Shown here: one piece after another, positions 43,210 through 51,312 of the stretch
Numbering within the stretch: the first letter of the stretch is position 1
Layout of the letters: every line of letters begins with the position of its first letter
Origin: Prevotellaceae bacterium
GTDB taxonomy: Bacteria; Bacteroidota; Bacteroidia; Bacteroidales; UBA932
NCBI GenBank assembly: GCA_031267135.1
Contig: JAIRZQ010000153.1
Location: 1-53,165 of the forward strand
DNA length: 53,165 nucleotides
Direction of reading: 5' to 3'
Program-made: the position numbers and the translations under genes
Notes under the pieces: model-generated
The model's input: only the letters and a program-made list of their open reading frames with translations
Told to the model about the DNA's origin: nothing
The model's database searches: none

Positions 43210-46200
43210 ATGAGAGACTTAAAAAAATATATTTTTCTGTATCCCCGCATATTAATGTTGTTTATATGTAACATTTTGCTTTCAGGCTCTTTACATGCGC
43301 AAACAGGGAATTATTATTCGTCGGAAAACGGATTATCAAGCAACCTTATAAATTGCATGCATCAGGATATGAGAGGATTTATATGGATTGCTTCCGAATA
43401 TGGCTTAACTCGTTTCGATGCTCTTCAATTTGTTAGATATCAGCATATTGAAAATGATGAAAACTCTATAAACGATAATTATGTACGCACTATTTTTGAA
43501 AGCACCGGAGGTGAACTGTTTATAGGTACAATATCAGGATTGATGCAGTATTGCGTAGAAACCGACAATTTTAAAGAAATTAAAATGATTCAGGAAAATG
43601 ACACGGTTACTGCACATGTTATTGAGATTATTGAAGTTGAAAACGGTGATTTATGGATAACAACTTCGGGACACGGATTATTTATTCTGCATAAAGGCGA
43701 ACAGTTTGCAAGGTATGAAACTTATATATCAACGCGGCTGAGCAGTACTTATCTCACTTCAATATATAAAGATTTAAACGGTTTGATATGGATAGGAACC
43801 GATTCAAACGGACTGAACAGTTACAACCGTAAAAATAAGGAAGTAACACAATTTCGTGCGCCTGATAAAATATCGGGCAATAATATTTCGGCTATAAACG
43901 GAGACAAAGATGGAAATTTGCTTGTTGGTACTCTTACCAACGGACTGAATAAATATGACCGTGAAAATGCACGTTTTGCTGTGGTTTCTAGTGAAAGCGA
44001 AAGCAATCTTGTTTATTCCATACTGGTAAGCAAAAACAATCGCATACTGGTAGGAACAGACGGACAGGGATTAAAATACTATGATGCACATACCAATACT
44101 CTGAAAGATATGAAATCTGATTTTGCTCCGTTTGACTTCAATAAAAGCAAGATACATGTAATATTTCAGGACAGGAAGAAAGACATTTGGCTTGGTTTGT
44201 TTCAAAAAGGAATACTGCATATTCCTTCAGAGCAAAATATATACGACTACTACGGCTACCGTTCTATAAATAACAACATTATAGGTTCAAACTGCGTAAT
44301 GTCTATAACCAAAGACAAAAAAAATACCCTGTGGATTGCTACCGATAATGATGGATTATACGGACTGGACGAAACAACAAAACACTCGGTTCACTTCTGT
44401 CAAACACCATCTTCGCAATCAATGTCGGACATTGTTCTGTGCGTTTTCGAAGATTCCGAAAGCAACCTGTGGATTGCCGCTTACATGAAAGGACTTGCCC
44501 GTGTAAATCGCAAAACAGGACAATGCGAATATATCTCTCAACTGTCGAACGAAAAAGTATGTTATATTACCGAAAACGATAAAAAACAGTTACTTATAGC
44601 AACATTGGGTTCGGGATTGTTTATGCTGGATATTGTGAGCGGCGAAATACAGCATTATGAATCTTCGAAACGGGAAGATAACGACTGGACACTGGATGAA
44701 CTGTGCAACGACTGGATAAACAATATACTGTGCGACAGCGAAGGACTTATCTGGGTAGGACATTACAATGGATTAAGTTGTTTTAATCACGGCAAAAAAA
44801 CATTTATTAATTATCTCAATACAAACAATCTTCTTCCGGGATGTATAGTAAATGCTTTGTACGAAGACAGTTACGGCGCAATATGGATAGGAACGACATC
44901 GCAACTTTATCGCTTTGACAAAACAAACGGCATTATGGAAAACATCCAACTGCCAAACAGTAAAAGCGGCGAAATGATTTGCGGAATATGCGAAGACAAC
45001 GATGGCAATATCTGGTTCAGCACATATCACGGAATTTATAAATACGATCCCAATACACATGAATTTTTACATTATTATGCCGGTAACGGTTTGCCTGACA
45101 ATGAATTTACTCGCGGGGCAATATTCAAAGATAAAAGCGGTAAATTATATTTTGGAGGTACAAACGGCGTAACAAGTTTTTATCCGAACAGTATTAACGA
45201 ACTGCAAACGGCATTGCCTTTGCATCTTACTGCTTTTTACGTTGCCAATAAACCAATAAATAAAGGCGACATTTCGGGTAATCATGAAATAATAAAAACT
45301 TCGATTTTGGATGCAGATACTTTCCATCTTTCATACAAAGACAATACATTCACAATGGAATTCTCAAACTTCGACTTTGTTAATGCCAAGCATACAATTT
45401 ATGAATACATGCTGAATGGAAGACAGTCGGAATGGATAAGCATGCCTCCGGGAATGAATCGGGTAACTTACAACAACTTGCAGCCGGGACAGTACAAATT
45501 TATGATACGCGTTGCAAATCTTTCCGAATCGCAAAAAACAATTTTTATAAAAATCGATTATCCGTGGTATCAAACAGGGTGGGCTACTGTTCTGTTTGTT
45601 TTATTTGGTATTTCGCTTGTTCTTGTCATCGTTGTTTTTATTTATTCAAGAGTACATTATCGGCACGAATTGCTTATAAAAGAACATAATCAGGAAATAA
45701 ATGAAGCGAAATTACAGTTTTTTATTAATATATCACACGAGATACGTACACCTATGACGCTAATTATCAATCCACTTGAAAAACTGCTGAAAAATAATAC
45801 CGATGAAAAAACGCATCAAACCTACGTGATAATATATCGAAACGCACAAAGAATACTTCGCCTTATAAATCAGCTTATGGATGTTCGTAAACTTGACAAG
45901 GGGCTTATACATCTTGGCTGTCGCGAGACGGATATTGTCGGTTTTATAAACGATTTGATGCATACTTTTGAATATCTGGCTGAACAGAACAATATAAATT
46001 TTGCTTTCGATACGCCTTTTGATGATATTAAAGTATGGATAGATCTTAATTATTTTGACAAAGTCATGCTTAATATACTGTCAAACGCTTTCAAATTTAC
46101 ACGCGAAAACGGTGAAATTACGGTAAAACTCACAACAGGCAGCGGCGATAAACGATTGGAAACGGCAGAATATTTTGAAATCAGAGTTATTGACAACGGC

Positions 46201-47325
46201 ATAGGTATAAATTTGAATAATATAGAACGCATCTTTGAGCGTTTTTATCAAGTTCCTCAAGCAGCAATAGATACAAAATTCGGTACGGGTATCGGTTTGC
46301 ATTTGGCTCGTGAACTGGTTAAGCTTCATCACGGAATTATTTATGCCGAAAAGCGAAATGATGATGAAACAGGAATACAAATGGTAATTCGTGTACCGCT
46401 GGGCAATAAGCATTTGTCGTCCGACGAAATGGAAACTCCTGAAAAAGCGGCAATACGCACATCGATGTATTTCAATGCAAATAATGTTGAATTGCCACAA
46501 GAAAAAGATGATAAAGATAAACATGCGCCGCTTTCAGCATCAAAAACAAAATATAAGGTACTTGTAGTCGAAGATGAAGATGAATTGCGCAGATATATAA
46601 CAAAAGAACTGTCGGCAACATATCGAATAACAGGCTGCAGCAACGGCAAGGAAGCATTGGAATTGATACTGAAAGAACGTTTTGATGCTGTTGTGAGCGA
46701 TGTAATGATGCCTGTGATGGACGGAATTACGCTTACTTACAGGATAAAGCAGAATATTAATATCAATCACATACCCGTAATATTATTAACGGCAAAAATA
46801 CAGGAAAAGGATTTTATCGAAGGATTGGAAACAGGAGCAGATGCTTACATTACCAAACCGTTCCATACGAGTGTATTGGAACAGACTGTTAATAATTTAA
46901 TAGCCAATCGTGAAATTCTACGAACAAAATTCAGCGGGGGACAGGAATACGATGATAAAATAACGCGCATAGAAATGAAGTCGGCTGATGAGATTCTTAT
47001 GAATAAAGTATTGAAAATAATTAGCGATAATTTATCAAATTCGGAACTGAATGTTGAATTTTTGGCTGATAATGTAGGTATGAGTCGTGTTCACATGCAT
47101 CGTAAACTGAAAGAATTAACCAATCAGTCGGCGCGTGATTTTATTCGCAACATAAGAATGAAACAGGCGGCGCTGTTACTGTCGGAGAATAAGTTTGGAA
47201 TTGCAGAGGTTGCTTATGCTACTGGCTTCAGTAACGTTTCGCATTTTTCGACCTCATTCAAAAGTTTTTACGGCATGTCGCCGACAGAATACATAGAAAA
47301 TCTGAAACCAAATAATATTAATTAA
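43210..47325 (+). CDS. Hybrid two-component system regulator (HTCS) of the xylan locus
   Basis: This 1371-residue one-protein signalling system has a signal peptide (ILLSGSLHAQ) and a periplasmic sensor of two-component propeller repeats (about 30-690, recurring LWIGT/IWIGT motifs). A Y_Y_Y domain follows (about 700-785) and a single transmembrane helix at about 791-815. The histidine kinase has His843 in ISHEIRTPMTL, an N-box LNILSNAFKF and G-boxes DNGIGI and GTGIGLHLA. The receiver domain has Asp1164 in VVSDVMMPVMDG and an ITKPF lysine. The C-terminal AraC-type helix-turn-helix domain (about 1265-1371) ends IAEVAYATGFSNVSHFSTSF and FYGMSPTEYI. It senses a specific oligosaccharide in the periplasm and activates the locus. 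It is divergent from susC and 12 bp upstream of the GH115-CE15 gene. Confidence 0.96.
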   Translation: MRDLKKYIFLYPRILMLFICNILLSGSLHAQTGNYYSSENGLSSNLINCMHQDMRGFIWIASEYGLTRFDALQFVRYQHIENDENSINDNYVRTIFESTGGELFIGTISGLMQYCVETDNFKEIKMIQENDTVTAHVIEIIEVENGDLWITTSGHGLFILHKGEQFARYETYISTRLSSTYLTSIYKDLNGLIWIGTDSNGLNSYNRKNKEVTQFRAPDKISGNNISAINGDKDGNLLVGTLTNGLNKYDRENARFAVVSSESESNLVYSILVSKNNRILVGTDGQGLKYYDAHTNTLKDMKSDFAPFDFNKSKIHVIFQDRKKDIWLGLFQKGILHIPSEQNIYDYYGYRSINNNIIGSNCVMSITKDKKNTLWIATDNDGLYGLDETTKHSVHFCQTPSSQSMSDIVLCVFEDSESNLWIAAYMKGLARVNRKTGQCEYISQLSNEKVCYITENDKKQLLIATLGSGLFMLDIVSGEIQHYESSKREDNDWTLDELCNDWINNILCDSEGLIWVGHYNGLSCFNHGKKTFINYLNTNNLLPGCIVNALYEDSYGAIWIGTTSQLYRFDKTNGIMENIQLPNSKSGEMICGICEDNDGNIWFSTYHGIYKYDPNTHEFLHYYAGNGLPDNEFTRGAIFKDKSGKLYFGGTNGVTSFYPNSINELQTALPLHLTAFYVANKPINKGDISGNHEIIKTSILDADTFHLSYKDNTFTMEFSNFDFVNAKHTIYEYMLNGRQSEWISMPPGMNRVTYNNLQPGQYKFMIRVANLSESQKTIFIKIDYPWYQTGWATVLFVLFGISLVLVIVVFIYSRVHYRHELLIKEHNQEINEAKLQFFINISHEIRTPMTLIINPLEKLLKNNTDEKTHQTYVIIYRNAQRILRLINQLMDVRKLDKGLIHLGCRETDIVGFINDLMHTFEYLAEQNNINFAFDTPFDDIKVWIDLNYFDKVMLNILSNAFKFTRENGEITVKLTTGSGDKRLETAEYFEIRVIDNGIGINLNNIERIFERFYQVPQAAIDTKFGTGIGLHLARELVKLHHGIIYAEKRNDDETGIQMVIRVPLGNKHLSSDEMETPEKAAIRTSMYFNANNVELPQEKDDKDKHAPLSASKTKYKVLVVEDEDELRRYITKELSATYRITGCSNGKEALELILKERFDAVVSDVMMPVMDGITLTYRIKQNININHIPVILLTAKIQEKDFIEGLETGADAYITKPFHTSVLEQTVNNLIANREILRTKFSGGQEYDDKITRIEMKSADEILMNKVLKIISDNLSNSELNVEFLADNVGMSRVHMHRKLKELTNQSARDFIRNIRMKQAALLLSENKFGIAEVAYATGFSNVSHFSTSFKSFYGMSPTEYIENLKPNNIN

Positions 47326-47337
47326 ATACTTATTATA

Positions 47338-50300
47338 ATGAAACATCTAACAACACTTTTAGTACTCTTGCTGTCGGCGATGAGCCTCTTCGGCCAGGGA
47401 CAGTTTGTATTCACAGAAGGCAGGGACGCATGGTTTCCGCTGGCGGCAAACGGGCAGCCGGCCGCCATCCTCTCCGACGCAGCCGACCATCAGGGCGTGC
47501 TGCGTGCGGTAAACGACCTCCGGGAAGACTTCCGCAGGGTTACTGGCAATGTGCCTGCGGCAAACGGCGCTTACGCTATTATCGTCGGCACGGCGGGCAA
47601 GTCGGCGGCCATCGACCGCCTGATTAGCGAAGGTAAAATCGACCGGAAAGAACTTGCCGGGAAGAAGGAGAAGTACCTCCTCAGCGTAGTGGCTAACCCT
47701 GTAGAGGGCATCGCCTCCGCCGTAGTCATTGCCGGCAGCGACAAGCGCGGCACGATTTACGGCATCTACGAGCTGTCGCGGCAAATCGGCGTGTCGCCGT
47801 GGTACTGGTGGGCGGACGTGCCGACGGTGCACCGCGACAACCTCTACGTGAAGCCCGGCGTCTACACCGACGGCGAGCCGGCCGTGCGCTACCGCGGCAT
47901 CTTCATCAACGACGAGGCGCCGGCCTTCCAGGGCTGGTGCGAGGAGAAGTTCGGCGGCGTCAATGCGGCCATGTACGAACACATGTTTGAACTCATCCTC
48001 CGCTTGAAGGGCAACTTCCTGTGGCCGGCCATGTGGGGCAACGCCCTCTATTACGACGACCCGCGCAGCGGCGCGCTGGCCGACGAGATGGGCATCGTCC
48101 TCGGCACATCGCACCACGAGCCGATGGGGCGCGCCCACGAAGAATGGGCGCACCTCGGCAAAGGCGCATGGGACTACGACAGGAACCCGAAAGAACTGCA
48201 GGAGTTCTGGCGCGGCGGCATGGAGCGGATGAAGGACTTTGAGACCGTCGTAACCGTCGGCATGCGCGGCGACGGCGACAGCCCGATGAGCGAAGGCGCC
48301 AACATCGCCCTGCTCCAGCGCATCATCAAAGACCAGCGCGGCATCATATCCAAAGTAACCGGCAGGAAAGCCGAAGAACGCCCACAGGCATGGGCGCTCT
48401 ACAAGGAAGTGCAGGACTACTACGACAGGGGCATGCGCGTCCCCGACGACATCACGCTGCTCCTCTGCGACGACAACTGGGGCAACATCCGCAAGCTGCC
48501 CGACCTCAACGCCCCCAAGCGCAAGGGCGGATACGGCATGTACTATCACTTCGACTATGTAGGCGGCCCCCGCAATTACAAATGGATTAACGTGACGCAA
48601 AACGAGCGCACCTACGAGCAGATGAGCCTCGCCTACCGCCACGGCGTGGACAGGCTATGGGTAGTAAACGTAGGCGACCTCAAGCCGATGGAGTTTCCCA
48701 TCAGCTTCTTCCTCGACCTCGCGTGGAATCCCGACCGCTTCAACGCCCAAAACCTCTCCGCATGGACGGAAGCCTGGGTGATGCAACAGTTCGGCGGGCA
48801 GTATGCCGGGGAAATTACCCGGATGCTCGACCTGTACACGAAATACAACAGCCGCGTAACGCCCGAGCTGCTCGACGACCAAACGTTCAGCCTCGACCAC
48901 TACAGCGAGTTTGAAACCGCGCTCAGGGACTATCAGTCCCTGGCGCTCGACGCCCTGCGCATGTACAACCTGCTGCCGGCGGAATACCGCGACGCCTTCG
49001 ACGAGCTGGTACTGTTTCCCATCAACGGCACATGTAACCTCTACGAGATGTATTATGCGCTTGCGCTAAATAAGGAGTATGCCGCCGACTACGACATGCG
49101 GGCAAACGCCTACGCCGACAAGGTAAAGGAATGCTTCAGGCGCGACTCGCTCCTCACGCTGCACTATAATATGGACATCGCCGGCGGCAAGTGGGCGCAC
49201 CAGATGGATCAGCAGCGCATCGGCTATACTAACTGGAACAACCCGCCGGTAAACATTATACCGCAGGTGCAGTACGTCTATCGCGCAGAGCCGGCGGAGA
49301 AGGTATTCGTAGAGAAAGACGGGTACGTCTCCGTCGAGGCGTATCACTTTGCGCGGGCAAAGGCCGGCAGCGACATGCACTGGGAAATCATCCCGAACCT
49401 GGGCAGGACGGGCTCGGCGGTAACGACCTTCCCGCAGTCGGCTTACCCGCGTGCGAACGAGCCGGTGTACCTCGAATATGACCTGCAGACCGCCTCGCCC
49501 GGCGACAGCGTCGAAGTGCAGGTATTCCTCGCGCCGACGCTAAACTTCAATGCCAATAAGGGGCTGCGCTATGCGCTGTCATTCGACGGCGGCAGGGAAG
49601 AGACGGTGAACTTCAACGGGCATTACGACGGCTCGCTCGGCGCATGGCAGGGCGAACGCATCATCAAGACGAGTACGAAACTGACCATCGGCGCAGCGGG
49701 CAGGCATACCCTGCGCGTGCGGGTACTCGAACCGGGCATTGTGTTTGAAAAGTTCGTGGTGAACTTCGGCGGCGTGAAGCCGTCGTACCTCGGCGCGCCG
49801 GAAAGCGAGTACATCAACGACAACTCGCCTTTCCCCGCCTTCCCGCCAAGCGAAGGCGCCACCACGCGGTTAGACCACGACCAGATGATGGAGCAGCTGG
49901 GCGTAACCTATCCCCAATTGCCCCCGGGCGACGGTGCGCCTAACAAGTCCTCGTACCACACGGCGCATTCCGGTTTCGGCTTGTGGACAAACTATGTGCA
50001 GGCATGGGAACCCGACGGCGACTACTACACCGGCGCCCGGTTCTACCGGCCTTTGAAGCTGCACGACCTCTCGGGACTGACGGCGGAAAGCTGGCCGGCA
50101 CGCCGCGCGGAGATATTCGATGAGGTGCAGAAAATCTACGGCTATATTCCGGCGGAAGCTGCCCAGCTGAACATCGAATGGACAATAAGCGAACCCGTAG
50201 AAGTGAAACAGGTATTCGGCCGCGGCGGGATGGTGGAAACCGTTCCCTTCCGCCAGTATCAGATTACGGGCAGGATTGACTCGTCCGTCTATCCGAATGT

Positions 50301-51234
50301 GCGCAATGTGCCTGTGCTGAGCGGTACGCTGCGTATTCCGGCAAGCGTGCCGGAAGGCGTGAAGGTACCGGTAGTCATCAACTATGCTTTCAGTTTCAAC
50401 AGGCGGTTTATGATGGGCGACGAAAGCCTGTGGAACACGATGGCGCCCGACGGCATCGGCGTACTCTACTTTGACGCCGGCGCCCTGCAGCCCGACAACG
50501 GCGCGGGACTGACCAGCTACCTCATCGGCATGGTGAATAAGGGCGCATGGCGCAAGCCGACCGACTGGGGAGCACTGGTCGCATGGTCGTGGGGCATCAG
50601 CCGCTTTGTGGACTTCTTCGAGCAGAACAACTCGCCTGTGGATGCAAATCGCGTAGCCGTTACCGGACATTCGCGCTACGGCAAAGCCACGCTTGTGGCC
50701 ATGGCCTACGATACGCGGATTGCTACCGCTTTCCCCAGCTCGTCGGGCGCGATGGGCGTGGCGCCGACGCGCAGACACTGGGGCGAAGACCTTGAAAACA
50801 GTACCGACAACGGCAGCTATCACTGGTTAGCCGGCAATGCCATGCGTTATTTAGGCGTGGACGAAAGCAGCACGGACGGCTACCTGCCGCGCAAGGTCAT
50901 CAACATGCCTGTGGACGCCGAGTCGCTGGTAGCGCTCTGTGCGCCGCGCCCCATCTTCATTGGCGGCGGCGTCAGCGAGCAGGGCGAAGCATGGACAGAC
51001 CCCTACGGACAGTACATGACAGCCGCGGCAGCCAGCCCCGTGTATGAACTGCTGGGCGGAAAGGGACTCGTGATGGACGACGTTACCGACTACAACGGGA
51101 AGACTATCCCCATGCCGGTAACGGACAAGGCGTATCTGTCGGGCGACATCGGCTACCGCCGCCACCATGAAGGACATGTGGCTGCGCCGAATTACCCCGC
51201 GTTTAAGGAATTTATGTTTAAATATTTTAAATAG
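47338..51234 (+). CDS. GH115 alpha-glucuronidase fused to a CE15 glucuronoyl esterase
   Basis: This 1298-residue exported protein has a signal peptide (LLVLLLSAMSLFGQ). Residues about 20-830 are GH115: RGIFINDEAPAFQGW, LRLKGNFLWPAMWG (Trp229), GTSHHEPMGRAHEEW (from about 256), LLLCDDNWGNIRKLP, and a C-terminal beta domain. Residues about 850-1298 are CE15: nucleophile Ser1112 in VTGHSRYGKATLVAMA, ALCAPRPIFIG, AWTDPYGQY (Asp1221) and His1280 in HHEGHVAAP. At the common acid position after SSSG there is Ala1138-Met1139, so the acid residue may be Glu1217 or Asp1221. GH115 removes (methyl)glucuronate from xylan and CE15 cuts its ester bond to lignin, so the fusion joins consecutive steps. The gene is about 60% GC (37 of 60 in the line at 48001), against about 40% in the HTCS gene 12 bp upstream, suggesting transfer. 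Confidence 0.92.
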   Translation: MKHLTTLLVLLLSAMSLFGQGQFVFTEGRDAWFPLAANGQPAAILSDAADHQGVLRAVNDLREDFRRVTGNVPAANGAYAIIVGTAGKSAAIDRLISEGKIDRKELAGKKEKYLLSVVANPVEGIASAVVIAGSDKRGTIYGIYELSRQIGVSPWYWWADVPTVHRDNLYVKPGVYTDGEPAVRYRGIFINDEAPAFQGWCEEKFGGVNAAMYEHMFELILRLKGNFLWPAMWGNALYYDDPRSGALADEMGIVLGTSHHEPMGRAHEEWAHLGKGAWDYDRNPKELQEFWRGGMERMKDFETVVTVGMRGDGDSPMSEGANIALLQRIIKDQRGIISKVTGRKAEERPQAWALYKEVQDYYDRGMRVPDDITLLLCDDNWGNIRKLPDLNAPKRKGGYGMYYHFDYVGGPRNYKWINVTQNERTYEQMSLAYRHGVDRLWVVNVGDLKPMEFPISFFLDLAWNPDRFNAQNLSAWTEAWVMQQFGGQYAGEITRMLDLYTKYNSRVTPELLDDQTFSLDHYSEFETALRDYQSLALDALRMYNLLPAEYRDAFDELVLFPINGTCNLYEMYYALALNKEYAADYDMRANAYADKVKECFRRDSLLTLHYNMDIAGGKWAHQMDQQRIGYTNWNNPPVNIIPQVQYVYRAEPAEKVFVEKDGYVSVEAYHFARAKAGSDMHWEIIPNLGRTGSAVTTFPQSAYPRANEPVYLEYDLQTASPGDSVEVQVFLAPTLNFNANKGLRYALSFDGGREETVNFNGHYDGSLGAWQGERIIKTSTKLTIGAAGRHTLRVRVLEPGIVFEKFVVNFGGVKPSYLGAPESEYINDNSPFPAFPPSEGATTRLDHDQMMEQLGVTYPQLPPGDGAPNKSSYHTAHSGFGLWTNYVQAWEPDGDYYTGARFYRPLKLHDLSGLTAESWPARRAEIFDEVQKIYGYIPAEAAQLNIEWTISEPVEVKQVFGRGGMVETVPFRQYQITGRIDSSVYPNVRNVPVLSGTLRIPASVPEGVKVPVVINYAFSFNRRFMMGDESLWNTMAPDGIGVLYFDAGALQPDNGAGLTSYLIGMVNKGAWRKPTDWGALVAWSWGISRFVDFFEQNNSPVDANRVAVTGHSRYGKATLVAMAYDTRIATAFPSSSGAMGVAPTRRHWGEDLENSTDNGSYHWLAGNAMRYLGVDESSTDGYLPRKVINMPVDAESLVALCAPRPIFIGGGVSEQGEAWTDPYGQYMTAAAASPVYELLGGKGLVMDDVTDYNGKTIPMPVTDKAYLSGDIGYRRHHEGHVAAPNYPAFKEFMFKYFK

Positions 51235-51290
51235 AACATAGACTTGGAGAGTATATACCTTCGTCTATTGTCTAAAAGTCTATGTTCTAT
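51231..51290. repeat. 15-bp perfect inverted repeat overlapping the GH115-CE15 stop codon
   Basis: ATAGAACATAGACTT (51231-51245) and its exact complement (51276-51290) flank a 30-base loop. The left arm contains the TAG stop. It may act as a transcript-end or processing hairpin between the two GC-rich genes. No T tract follows. Confidence 0.7.
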
Positions 51291-51312
51291 TGTCTCATAA
51301 CTCATAATTGAT

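Noticed and set aside
47359-48642. 427-codon open frame opposite GH115-CE15
   Set aside because: It is a shadow caused by GC-rich codons; the + strand frame carries all GH115 motifs.
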